This document shows positions 47,401 through 53,675 of a DNA stretch of 64,000 nucleotides, in pieces (position 1 is the stretch's first letter; each line of letters opens with the position of its first letter). Source of the stretch: an uncultured Collinsella sp. (lineage in GTDB: Bacteria; Actinomycetota; Coriobacteriia; Coriobacteriales; Coriobacteriaceae). The stretch is from the NCBI GenBank assembly GCA_905197665.1, contig CAJJZP010000001.1:1-64000 (forward strand). Reading direction: 5' to 3'. The notes beneath the pieces are model-generated. The model had not been told where the DNA came from and did not search any database. It worked only from the letters and a program-made list of their open reading frames with translations. Both the position numbers and the translations under genes were made by a program.

Positions 47401-48109
47401 TGCGCTGCATGGTGCTCTGCCTGGTTTGACGACGTTGACGGCGGCGGTGGATGGCACGGCGCTGTCCAAGCAGGTTGACGTGCGCGTGTCTGCCGAGGCA
47501 GTGCGACCGGTGCGACCGGTGGCGACGATTGGTGCGACGACGTTTGGTGCATGGTCGCCCAAGGAGAACTACATTACGGTGCCCAAGGGCACGAAGCTGG
47601 AGCTTTCGGCCGAGGATGGCACGACCATTTGGTATACCACCAACGACACCTGCCCCTGCCGTGACGAAGGCCGCGTAAAGTACACCGAGCCTATTGCGCT
47701 CGATAGCAATATGTATGTGCGCATTGCGGCGCAGCGTCCCGGCATGTCGTATAGCGAGTATTCGGAGCGCTTGAACATTACGATTACGGTGACCGATGAG
47801 GCGACGCCCGATCCCGGGCCGGAGCCCGAGCCCAAGCCGGAACCCAAGCCGACGCCTGGCGGCGGCGAGCAGGGTGGCGGTGCGGATGGCTCTGGCGGTA
47901 CCGGGGTTCCTGCGGGTGGTTCGACTTCGACGACGACAACGGTGACGACGGGCAAGTCCAAGGGTAAGGGCAAGAACGGTAAGAAGTCCGATAACGCTGT
48001 GCTCGTCAACACGGGAGACGCCACTGCGATGACGGTCGCCGCCCTGGGTATCGCCGGCGCAACCGTTGCCGCCGCCGGTGTTGCCGCGACCAAGCGCCGC
48101 AAGCGCTAG
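41492..48109 (+). CDS. Giant sortase-anchored surface protein 3 with BspA-type leucine-rich repeats
   Basis: 2205 residues, ATG after GGAAAGGAA. A signal peptide ending VGAFAE is followed by an Ala/Asp/Pro-rich stretch. A BspA-like leucine-rich block (about 183-400) has repeats of the type IPEQAFKECEQLDD and IERNAFDGCSFVSSVTIGDGVKYIG. Several beta-rich modules and a long helical region (about 1110-1700) come next, the latter with one Ala/Gly-rich hydrophobic segment (about 1597-1632). Then come a carboxypeptidase-regulatory-like module (about 1708-1800), Ig-like modules (about 1905-2000), a chitobiase-C-like module (about 2010-2100), a PEPKPEPKP stalk, LVNTGD (2171-2176), a hydrophobic helix and KRRKR. 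BspA repeats commonly bind host matrix or other bacteria. That role here is inferred. Confidence 0.82.
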   Translation: MRWTTVRALCRRLTIAAVTLTMVTGSLPVGAFAEVFTTDSTFVQTDVDQVDAVDPADAAPNVDAANAADTAPDAGAADPTVLDTGDTPTPPDSEIASAAGLTGAGQTESTPVGTLAIDLVEGKELAEQQKQEEAAEAEATWNEDLGLWMTSKGATGVKGEYDDGYVAGEQTPAQYYFSIDSLTNEISIEYGDAGITTLEVPSTIDGKHVVSLTGMGSATLTSITFAPNSHVRSVGGLGGSSIKEIALPDSVEELKSYAFYKSKTLQTVTWPNNAAFTTIPEQAFKECEQLDDNVVATLPPSVKTIDYLAFAYCGVPQFYVSDTTVLTFTQINVPGTVERIERNAFDGCSFVSSVTIGDGVKYIGAHAFASLDPAIAGKEIVLPKSVEMIEWGAFENTRYGNETNHNAVALRVMNPDLQFGEAGYSGDYNERVTIDGVTYAIPFSEGQTIYAYATDSTGNPSMVKKLADAVADRKDSVDSSKPAYTFEWMGEAAQVTGKLPQSATATLVQAGQSTPLAVGDDGSFTADALSKTATTLRISLSGYYDMVLARPGDQMTGTWNIGEIKAEDFTKIPASRAIELNVGYLEPIVGQDKTERIELDSLDNIDLTVKSGGKTLKPAKGDKENDFRIQGTALVVSQAIADADQDLEITLEPKDRLKLGGATATVKPSAGKVDIDLKPWGTATVTTKGDYQGANRVLVFRTSDGKLVADGVTYLMGYEDDGTTPIMKAETPRLKAGSYTIVAFNKTSYDIQATSYSTFSRLGLTVGKHIAQKQVKIEDGKQLDVTLDVPTFDVETYRAERGLTAGSVIADSSAVVGVETELRIHYELKDSQAAKIEIPLAKDAVEDVSAGAREAGASSDAMWAGTTWEGDNLVLNMRKGMGADVFVRFKPKAAGIYAVSPLITLGEVTLPLGSTTLEVSGSRIEVDNTDVHSLLGNVAYVYAAPGKSVQLTVGAGASAAKYTGKTNKLGRAKIEYELPQDTLAAERVTLEARVGSTDVAAAAAEVTARNYVRYVPGASVWNFDVTYRGGTQNLVKDGKDTGKSLWTFHHLPQKKNAYWTFDITLEVGNEEAADTLDLYVDCVDGKTVTIPLAQKSREGTHVRYVAEYVDEGYLKLLDEFNKANDSTYVNCGNFEQIFMPQTYRISNAQLMTMLSFDAKASAKKHSAAAEERQQEFSNAVQQWHEYMMDNSFNDVDEAFNDAIDQMVADAFAEEDENGKEDEAQGGAARKARRAPAASEGESDDAGNDEAAQFAAELKAAVGGSSALLTKQGDSYGVNVDKMIFEDAYGTGEDWYQELASAQGASAADAAALKELVDHASRAEFIAQQAEDLVGQSMGIGQLNQYGSWNDATAAALNKCAGIKASEYNGQSTSGFNDLGQALGSSLSYKAADDDTVKGFKVAAPDGEQTAYIESEFIENSNNNKNQALLFNSIAMQCDILDNLYDNWNVVHSLNNSTIRGWLMAWKRNGDVSAHMKLIRTIRSLKSYKIECEMFGQVFKTDAWKAAGQAFPAATQGIGIFTGIYGVNDASKNWENVNIRMQKVKGEREGYELQHTRLLAKPEKTEDDWKCIYALRDAMEKARAFEDLLYRQLCHDSTDVAVGSIMTIAGVLTAGSAGTVVGAAYDAASTSVGSERAIKLTNAECAYDVACEQVERACQNRITVNWGELTDAEVYKANKDGLISDEKMQSIFEARYRHVAAKAAPDPAGVVYEGLLSNTVEGATVELWSADDAAGTNAVRWDAEEYEQDNPLATGVDGAYNWNTPTGWYQVRVTKDGYEEARSAWLRVPPIQTEVNIGLVSTAAPEVASVHAYTDCVEVEFTQYMDASDDALVALCAQGLGDVTYTWLDKQDDPNGKPLSRVLRIRYADACEAGSTVSFELDGARNYAGKAMARWASGELAVGVRADKLKLNVEQAVTMLEGGDFELVAHVTDKAGKPFAGAKVSVGLESSAICSVDATQAVTGEDGAATFALHGALPGLTTLTAAVDGTALSKQVDVRVSAEAVRPVRPVATIGATTFGAWSPKENYITVPKGTKLELSAEDGTTIWYTTNDTCPCRDEGRVKYTEPIALDSNMYVRIAAQRPGMSYSEYSERLNITITVTDEATPDPGPEPEPKPEPKPTPGGGEQGGGADGSGGTGVPAGGSTSTTTTVTTGKSKGKGKNGKKSDNAVLVNTGDATAMTVAALGIAGATVAAAGVAATKRRKR

Positions 48110-48145
48110 GTTTTGGTGGCAGCGCCCATCCTCGGCTTCGGCAAA

Positions 48146-48202
48146 ATCTAAATCTGTAACACCTGACCGTCCAAAACGGCCCTAGATGTTACAGATTTAG
48201 AT
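48146..48202. repeat. 57-bp palindrome P3
   Basis: ATCTAAATCTGTAACA and its exact complement surround a 25-base loop. First of three units behind surface protein 3. Confidence 0.85.
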
Positions 48203-48226
48203 GAACCGAATGGCCGCCAACCTAAC

Positions 48227-48283
48227 GTCTCGATCTGTAACATGTAGCGAGGAATTTGGCCTCTAACTGTTACAGATCGAGAT
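48227..48283. repeat. 57-bp palindrome P4
   Basis: GTCTCGATCTGTAACA opens and TGTTACAGATCGAGAT closes it, differing from perfect pairing at the outer base only. The spacer from P3 is 24 bases and nearly identical to that between P1 and P2. Confidence 0.85.
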
Positions 48284-48306
48284 GAACAGGCGGATGTTCG
48301 CACAAT

Positions 48307-48363
48307 ATCTTGATCTGTAACAACTACAAGGCTCAACAGGCTCTAACTGTTACAGATCGAGAC
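48307..48363. repeat. 57-bp palindrome P5
   Basis: ATCTTGATCTGTAACA opens and TGTTACAGATCGAGAC closes, with an outer mismatch and a T-G pair. The spacer from P4 is 23 bases and has a different sequence. Confidence 0.8.
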
Positions 48364-48387
48364 AAAACGACCGACCAGACCCCAGAT

Positions 48388-48418
48388 CACCATAAAGGCA
48401 CCTGCCCCCTTTGTGGTG
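48388..48418. repeat. CCACAAAGG-family hairpin, copy 4
   Basis: CACCATAAAGG pairs with CCTTTGTGGTG (one mismatch) around CACCTGCCC. It again follows a surface-protein gene and its 57-bp palindromes. Confidence 0.65.
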
Positions 48419-48439
48419 GTGGGGCGGTCGGCATAGAAA

Positions 48440-48474
48440 AAGTCCCCGCCGGGCGTGTGCTCGACGGGGACTCT
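48440..48474 (-). terminator. Terminator of the nfn operon
   Basis: On the minus strand AGTCCCCG-CGAGC pairs with GC-CGG-CGGGGACT and is followed by five T. It lies about 30 bases past the nfnB stop. Confidence 0.85.
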
Positions 48475-48502
48475 GCCGTTTGATGGCTAGCGCTGTGGGT
48501 GA

Positions 48503-49912
48503 TTACTCGCCCAGCAGGCTCTTGGTGATGGAAGCAGCGGCCTTCTTGCCGGCGCCCATCGCCAGAATGACCGTAGCGGCACCGGTGACGATGTCGCCGC
48601 CGGCCCAGATGCGGGGATCGGTGGTCTGGCCGGTCTCCTCGTCGGCAACGATGTAGCCCCACTTGTTGAGCTCCATCTTGCCGCCGATCTTCTTTGCGAA
48701 GGGGTTGGCGTTGGTGCCGATAGCCGAGATCGCGACGTCGCAGGGGATCTCCTCGATGGCGCTCTCGATGGGCACCGGGCGACGACGGCCGGACTCGTCG
48801 GGCTCGCCGAGTTCCATCTTCTGGACCTTGACGGCGCACACGGAGCCGTCCTCGCCAGCGACAAACTCGAGCGGGGAGACGAGCGGCAGAACCTCGACGC
48901 CCTCGGCCTTAGCATGGTGCAGCTCGGCGCGACGGCAGGGCATCTCGTCCTCGGTACGACGATAGGCGATGATGGCGTGCTCGGCGCCCAGACGCTTGGC
49001 GGTACGGACGGCGTCCATAGCCACGTTGCCGCCACCAAAGACGACGACGTTCTTGCCGTGCTTGGTGGGGGTGTCGTACTCGGGGAACTTGTTGGCCTTC
49101 ATCAGGTTCACGCGGGTGAGGTACTCGTTAGCGAAGAAGACGTTGGGCAGGTTCTCGCCGGGGACGTTGAGGAACTTGGGCAGGCCTGCGCCGGTCGCCA
49201 CGTAGATGGCGTCGAAGCCCTGCTCGAACAGCTCCTCGGCCGTGGCCATGTTGCCCACGACGGAGTTGTACTCAAACTTGACGCCCATGTCCTCCAGGCC
49301 GTCAATCTCGCGCTTGACGACTGCCTTGGGCAGACGGAACTCGGGGATGCCGTAGACCAGCACGCCGCCGCCGGTGAAGAAAGCCTCGAAGACGGTGACG
49401 TCAAAGCCGTTGCGGGCGAGCTCGCCGGCGCAGGTGATGCCGGACGGGCCGGAACCGACGACGGCGACCTTCTTGCCGTTCTTGGGGGCCATCTTGGGCG
49501 TGGAGGCGAGCTCGGGGCGGTCACCCAGGAAGCGCTCGAGCTGGCCGATGGCCACGGGCTCGGACTTCTTGCCACGGATGCACTTGCCCTCGCACTGGTT
49601 CTCCTGCGGGCAGACACGGCCGCAGATGGCGGGAAGCATGGAGTCCTCGCGGATGGTATCGAGGGCGCCGCCGAAGTCCTTCGCGCGGATCTGCTCGATA
49701 AAGCGGGGGATGTTGATGTTGACGGGGCAGCCCTCAACACAGAACGGCTTCTTGCAGTTGAGGCAGCGCTCGGCCTCGGCCAGCGCCATCTCCTCGGTGA
49801 AGCCCTTGTCGACGGGGCGGAAGTCGCAGGCGCGCTCGGCAGCCGGCTCCTCGTTATCGGGGGTGCGGGGCGACTTCATATCGGCAACGAAACGACCGTT
49901 AACTAGTGGCAT
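48503..49912 (-). CDS. nfnB: NfnB/SudA-type flavoprotein (GltD-like large subunit)
   Basis: 469 residues, homologous to the small subunit of glutamate synthase and to the large subunit of electron-bifurcating NADH-dependent ferredoxin:NADP oxidoreductase. N-terminal iron-sulfur cysteines occur in CLNCKKPFCVEGCP (about 50-63) and CGRVCPQENQCEGKC. FAD binding is shown by VAVVGSGPSGITCAGELA and NADPH binding by VVVFGGGNVAMDAVRTAKRLGA, with a second FAD motif near the end (IWAGGDIVTGAATV). No glutamate synthase large subunit is nearby, and an NfnA-like gene overlaps its start by 10 bases. An Nfn or Sud complex is therefore the better reading. Confidence 0.88.
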   Translation of the reverse strand: MPLVNGRFVADMKSPRTPDNEEPAAERACDFRPVDKGFTEEMALAEAERCLNCKKPFCVEGCPVNINIPRFIEQIRAKDFGGALDTIREDSMLPAICGRVCPQENQCEGKCIRGKKSEPVAIGQLERFLGDRPELASTPKMAPKNGKKVAVVGSGPSGITCAGELARNGFDVTVFEAFFTGGGVLVYGIPEFRLPKAVVKREIDGLEDMGVKFEYNSVVGNMATAEELFEQGFDAIYVATGAGLPKFLNVPGENLPNVFFANEYLTRVNLMKANKFPEYDTPTKHGKNVVVFGGGNVAMDAVRTAKRLGAEHAIIAYRRTEDEMPCRRAELHHAKAEGVEVLPLVSPLEFVAGEDGSVCAVKVQKMELGEPDESGRRRPVPIESAIEEIPCDVAISAIGTNANPFAKKIGGKMELNKWGYIVADEETGQTTDPRIWAGGDIVTGAATVILAMGAGKKAAASITKSLLGE

Positions 49913-50742
49913 GCGCAGCTCTTTTCCTCATAGGCCTTGAGGGACTCGCCCTCTTCGGAACGGTAAGCGGCCTGGCGGGCACGAAGGTCATCCCAGTCGA
50001 CCAGGGTGGCATCGAAGTCGGGGCCGTCGACGCAAGCGAACTTGGTCACGCCGCCCACCTCGACGCGGCAGCAGCCGCACATGCCGGTGCCGTCAACCAT
50101 GATGGGGTTGAGCGACGCGGTGATGGGGGTGTCGTACTTCTGGGCGGTGAGGGTCGAGAACTTCATCATCGGAACGGGGCCGACGCAGAAGACCTGGCTC
50201 ACGGCCTTGTCCTGCAGCAGGCGCTCCAGCGGAGCGGTGACAACGCCCTGCTCGCCGTAGGAGCCGTCGTCGGTGGTGATGTGGATGTGGTCCTCGTCGA
50301 GGAGCTCGCGGAACTGGTCCTCCATGAGCAGGAGGTCCTTGGTGCGGGCGCCCATGATGGCGTGCACCTCGTGACCGGTCTCGACCAGGTGCTTGGCGAC
50401 CGGGAAGGCAATTGCCAGGCCGACGCCGCCGCCAATGACGGCGCAGGGGCCCTCGGCCATCTCGGTGGGAACGCCCAACGGACCCACGACGTCGCGCAGC
50501 GACTCGCCGGCCTCATAGGTGGACAGCATCTCGGTGGTCTTGCCGATCACCATGAAGATGAACTCGACCCAGCCCTCGTCACCGTTCCAGCCGGCCAGGG
50601 TAAACGGGACGCGCTCGCCCGTCTCGTTGGCGCGAACCATGAGGAACTGTCCAGCGTGCGCATGCTTGGCGATTGCGGGCGCCTCGATGCGGAACTTGAA
50701 CACCTTCTCCGAGAACTGCGTCTTCTCCAGGATCTTATACAT
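49903..50742 (-). CDS. nfnA: NfnA/SudB-type FAD/[2Fe-2S] subunit
   Basis: 279 residues, PyrK-like ferredoxin-NADP reductase family. An FAD domain with RVPFTLAGW is followed by an NAD-binding domain with GPCAVIGGGVGLAIAFPVAKHL and the C-terminal cluster ligands CGCCRVEVGGVTKFACVDGP. The partner gene starts inside its end, so the two subunits are made together. As Nfn the pair would exchange electrons between NADH, ferredoxin and NADPH, useful in an anaerobe. A sulfide dehydrogenase role cannot be excluded. A minus-strand TATAAT-type -10 lies at 50848-50853. Confidence 0.88.
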   Translation of the reverse strand: MYKILEKTQFSEKVFKFRIEAPAIAKHAHAGQFLMVRANETGERVPFTLAGWNGDEGWVEFIFMVIGKTTEMLSTYEAGESLRDVVGPLGVPTEMAEGPCAVIGGGVGLAIAFPVAKHLVETGHEVHAIMGARTKDLLLMEDQFRELLDEDHIHITTDDGSYGEQGVVTAPLERLLQDKAVSQVFCVGPVPMMKFSTLTAQKYDTPITASLNPIMVDGTGMCGCCRVEVGGVTKFACVDGPDFDATLVDWDDLRARQAAYRSEEGESLKAYEEKSCACH

Positions 50743-50847
50743 AGAACCCCTCTCTTGTTAGGGCGGCCGAACCGTGCCTCCACGGAAATGGACGGTAGCC
50801 CGAGTAAAACCGTACGCGCACAGGCGTTGTGCAGACATACGGTGCAA

Positions 50848-50853
50848 ATTATA
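50848..50853 (-). promoter_or_regulatory. -10 element of the nfn operon
   Basis: On the minus strand a perfect TATAAT preceded by GGG lies about 105 bases before the nfnA start. No clear -35 is visible. The interval to the start codon is a leader with no recognised riboswitch. Confidence 0.5.
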
Positions 50854-50915
50854 CCCTCATGGACATGCTGTTTACGTGTGTCTTCGGCGGTTGGGAAAAG
50901 GGTTTATCCACTTCG

Positions 50916-51116
50916 ACCTACCAAATAGGGATAGGTTTATTTTGGTCGGTTTTATCAGGCAAAACGGCAAAGGGGTCCGGCCTCGGGTTGTGATGAGGCC
51001 GGCCCCCTTTGGGGTGTTATGCGTGTATGGCAGCGCGGGGTTTATTGCGATGCGGCCACCGGGGCGTTTCTGTAGATAAAACCTGCCAAAATAAACATCC
51101 CTAAATGGTAGGTTTT
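50916..51116. mobile_element. 201-bp inverted-repeat element between nfnA and pth
   Basis: The arms of about 41 bp are 50916-50956 and 51075-51116 in inverted orientation. They share CCTACCA, TAGGGAT, GTTTATTTTGG and GGTTTTATC with a few mismatches. Each arm is itself a short hairpin, of the same family as 25796-25836. The core holds a very strong hairpin (50969-51010, AAAGGGG-CCGGCCTC type) that can terminate pth transcription. The right arm reaches into the pth stop codon. No gene inside. Confidence 0.6.
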
Positions 51117-51744
51117 AGTGCTTGCCGTTGGCGGAGGCGGCGCCGTTGACGTGGTCGCGGGCATAGACCACGCCGTGCACGATGGCGAGGCCCGCAGCGT
51201 CGGCCGCGCGGGCACAGGTGTCCTGGAAGTCCTCGGCCTCGCGGGCGCGCAACTGCTTAAGCACGTAGTCGGCGACGGCCATCTTGCCGGGAGGGTTGCC
51301 GATGCCGGTGCGGATGCGGCTGAAGTCGCGGCTGCCCATCTTGTCGATGATGGAGCGCAGGCCGTTGTGGCCGGCGTGCCCGCCGCCCACCTTAACACGT
51401 ACGTCGCCGGCGGGAATATCGAGCTCGTCGTGGATGACGAGCAGCTCCTCGGCCTTGATTTTGTACTCGCGGCAGAGCTTGGAGATGGGGCCGCCCGAGG
51501 TGTTCATGTACGACTGCGGCTTGACCAACACAATCTGGCGCTTGCCGCCCTCTTCCTCGGCATCGTTGATATTGATGAGCGCGACCTCGGCGCCGGCCTG
51601 GTTTTTCCAGTACGTGACGCCGGCCTGACGGGCCAGCTCGTCGATCGCCTTAAAGCCGGCGTTGTGGCGGGTCTCGGCATACTCATCGCCCGGGTTGCCA
51701 AGTCCGGCAACCATGCGAATCTTAAGCGGCTGTGCAGCTGCCAT
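51115..51744 (-). CDS. pth: Peptidyl-tRNA hydrolase
   Basis: Releases tRNA from peptidyl-tRNA dropped by ribosomes. 209 residues. The active-site set is visible as GLGNPGDEYAETRHNAGF (Asn17 and catalytic His27), VKPQSYMNTSGG, and VIHDELDIPAGDVRVKVGGGHAGHNGLRSI. ATG 51744 has AAAGGA 5-6 bases upstream. An ATG two codons earlier abuts the ribosome binding site, and an open frame further upstream lacks any such site. It is usually found beside prs and glmU, as here, but an inserted gene and repeats now separate them. Confidence 0.95.
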   Translation of the reverse strand: MAAAQPLKIRMVAGLGNPGDEYAETRHNAGFKAIDELARQAGVTYWKNQAGAEVALININDAEEEGGKRQIVLVKPQSYMNTSGGPISKLCREYKIKAEELLVIHDELDIPAGDVRVKVGGGHAGHNGLRSIIDKMGSRDFSRIRTGIGNPPGKMAVADYVLKQLRAREAEDFQDTCARAADAAGLAIVHGVVYARDHVNGAASANGKH

Positions 51745-51858
51745 GTTCATCCTTTCGTTGATTTGTCGCCTGCTATGGTGAGCGACCCTGTTGCCGCTGT
51801 CAAATGGAGGGCAATTGAGGTTGTTTGGGGGCGTTTGGACGGCCGTCAAAATCCGAGG

Positions 51859-52062
51859 CGGACAGTTAGTTCAGATACGTATAAGTTCTGAGGACTCGAA
51901 GTGCTTAATTCGATGCCGATACGTTGTTTTGGAGCTTTAGTTGGTCCATATGACGCTGTTTTGAAGTCTACCCTGCCTTCAAATAGGGCGAATGGTATAG
52001 AGATAACTGCAAAACAGTCTAATTCAATGTGTCCATTTATACGTATTTGAACTAACTGTCCA
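51859..52062. mobile_element. 204-bp inverted-repeat element, copy B
   Basis: The left end reads GGACAGTTAGTTCAGATACG and the right end is its complement with one mismatch over about 26 bp. The core is AT-rich and unrelated to copy A, with an internal CTGTTTTG/CAAAACAG pair. It ends 34 bases after the stop of the minus-strand gene at 52096-53223. Confidence 0.75.
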
Positions 52063-52095
52063 GCCCTGCTCGACGGCGCACGGGTGATTCGCCGT

Positions 52096-53223
52096 TTAGA
52101 CCGGCGCGAGGCCGATTCCGGCCCGCAGAGCGTTGAGCCAAGCGGCCTGACGTTTGCGATAACCCTTGATGCGATAGCGGAACCGAACCCCAGCAAGTCG
52201 ATGCATCGTCTGGGCGAAGGCTTCGAGCGCAACAAGGTCTTTCATTTGGTCGCGATTGATAACCAGGACGTGGATACCCATGGCTTTAAGGCCATTGTTG
52301 CGATTGCCATCGTGGATGCGAGCATTTTGAAGCTCATGCCCAATTCCGTTGTATTCGTTGTCGATTCCTGCAGCTGGGCAATATAAGTCGCAGATGGCAT
52401 AGGGGATGCCGGAGGACATGTTGACCGCAAGAGTGTCGAAGTCAATTCGATGGTTGAGTAGCAGGCCTCCCATGGGCAGGCTGCAACATCCGAATCCGCC
52501 AAAGCGCATGGGCGCTCCGAGAACGGCAAACATTAGGGATTCAGCTGGGGATGCAGACCCGGGTCGGGCGAGATTGACTGCCGTGCGAAACGAGGCGTAG
52601 GAGCTACTTTTGGCAAACTGTGCGGCTGCCTCGAGCTCATTTATGGTTGTGGCAGGCTCGCATTTGTAGTGCGCCTGTTCGTAGCGGGTTTCGGTCTGCT
52701 GTTCGGCCGCCGACTGGTCGCCCCGGCAATCGAGGTCGTCCATCGCTTCGTAGCCATCGCCCTTGGGCCAGATGTCGTCATAGGCAATGGGGTATGTTGC
52801 CCCGGGAGGAAGGGAGTAGGTTCCGAGCAGTTCCATGAGAAGCATCAAGGTTTTGGCGACTGATTCATTTTTGGAACAAAGCATGGCTGTCATGGCAGGA
52901 GACGTTGCGTAGATGTCGGCCTCGACGTGCATAATTGCACCTTCAGGAAGCGGAGCGGAGAGAATATGCTGAAGAAGTCGCTTGTCGGGGCGTCTGTTGT
53001 CTTCGTTTGAAACGAGAAGATCGAGCAGTTCGGAATCATCTTCATTCCAGGCATCGAGTATCGAAAGTGCGCCAAAGTCTATCGCGTCATTATTGGGAAT
53101 GCAGCTAGCCAAGGCCTGTGCTTGCTGTTCACTATCAACGGAGTCCCAGGGTAGGGCAGAGTACGCCCGTCGTGCGCGACGAATTGCGCGGAGGGCGGAG
53201 AGATGTGAAATCACGGTCGTCAT
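52096..53223 (-). CDS. Protein with C-terminal PD-(D/E)XK/DUF559-like domain
   Basis: 375 residues. The N-terminal 270 residues are not recognised. They are acidic and include a FGGFGCCSLPMGGLLLNHRIDFDT stretch. The C-terminal part (about 285-360) reads ICDLYCPAAGIDNEYNGIGHE, RNNGLKAMGIHVLVINRDQM. This resembles the D...E-x-D-G-x-x-H...R...L-x-x-x-G-x-x-V pattern of Vsr/DUF559-type PD-(D/E)XK nucleases, with N in place of the second acidic residue of EYDG. Activity may therefore be altered. Lower GC content than its neighbours and bracketing by elements B and C suggest acquisition. The function could be nuclease, defence or simply cargo. Confidence 0.6.
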   Translation of the reverse strand: MTTVISHLSALRAIRRARRAYSALPWDSVDSEQQAQALASCIPNNDAIDFGALSILDAWNEDDSELLDLLVSNEDNRRPDKRLLQHILSAPLPEGAIMHVEADIYATSPAMTAMLCSKNESVAKTLMLLMELLGTYSLPPGATYPIAYDDIWPKGDGYEAMDDLDCRGDQSAAEQQTETRYEQAHYKCEPATTINELEAAAQFAKSSSYASFRTAVNLARPGSASPAESLMFAVLGAPMRFGGFGCCSLPMGGLLLNHRIDFDTLAVNMSSGIPYAICDLYCPAAGIDNEYNGIGHELQNARIHDGNRNNGLKAMGIHVLVINRDQMKDLVALEAFAQTMHRLAGVRFRYRIKGYRKRQAAWLNALRAGIGLAPV

Positions 53224-53386
53224 AGCTATAACGTACTAAGTTGGCGGCAGAATGCGACCGCCATACCGTTCTTTTCGCTCAGCGGGGCGCTGCGCGCCAT
53301 GAACGGCTGGGTGTTATGAAATCGGTGGAATCGGTTGAGGGGATTGCAGGAAATTGAGCTCTGCCGCGAAGGTTGACGATAGCTAC

Positions 53387-53589
53387 TGGACAGTTAGTTC
53401 AGATACGTATAAGGCGGCGGGCGTTCGAGGCGTTCCTAAGGGGCTTCGAGGGCGATTTGAGGGTAAATATGCGGCGGTTGTACTCGAAAACGATGAGCAT
53501 TGGGCGGCATGGCATCCGCCGGGGAGCTCAGAACGCTCCGAACGGCCCTTTGGGGCTTTAAAAAAATACGTATCTGAACTAATTGTCCA
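53387..53589. mobile_element. 203-bp inverted-repeat element, copy C
   Basis: TGGACAGTTAGTTCAGATAC at the left pairs with the right end (one mismatch over 24 bp, then a run of A). The core is GC-rich and unlike copies A and B. It lies 164 bases before the start of the gene at 52096-53223, on that gene's upstream side. Confidence 0.75.
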
Positions 53590-53610
53590 GGGAAGGTTGG
53601 CGAGGGATAG

Positions 53611-53645
53611 AAAAAGGGTCGGAAGCGAGCTTCCGACCCTTTAAA
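53611..53645 (-). terminator. Terminator of prs
   Basis: AAAGGGTCGGAAGC (53613-53626) and its exact complement (53629-53642) flank GA. T and A tracts are on both sides. It lies about 30 bases past the prs stop on the minus strand. Confidence 0.92.
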
Positions 53646-53675
53646 AGCATCAAAGATGATGCGATGCGCGTTGGA

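Noticed and set aside
43775..47410. Very long open frame on the minus strand (about 1200 codons) opposite surface protein 3
   Set aside because: It mirrors the codon pattern of the plus-strand gene, has no ribosome binding site or recognisable domain, and the plus strand encodes BspA repeats and a sorting signal.
41192..48363. CRISPR-like array made of the 57-bp units
   Set aside because: Units are palindromic, the spacers are nearly identical rather than diverse, the groups contain only two and three units, and no cas genes are present.
48503..49912. Glutamate synthase small subunit
   Set aside because: The domain match is real, but without a large subunit and with an overlapping PyrK-like partner the Nfn/Sud assignment fits better.
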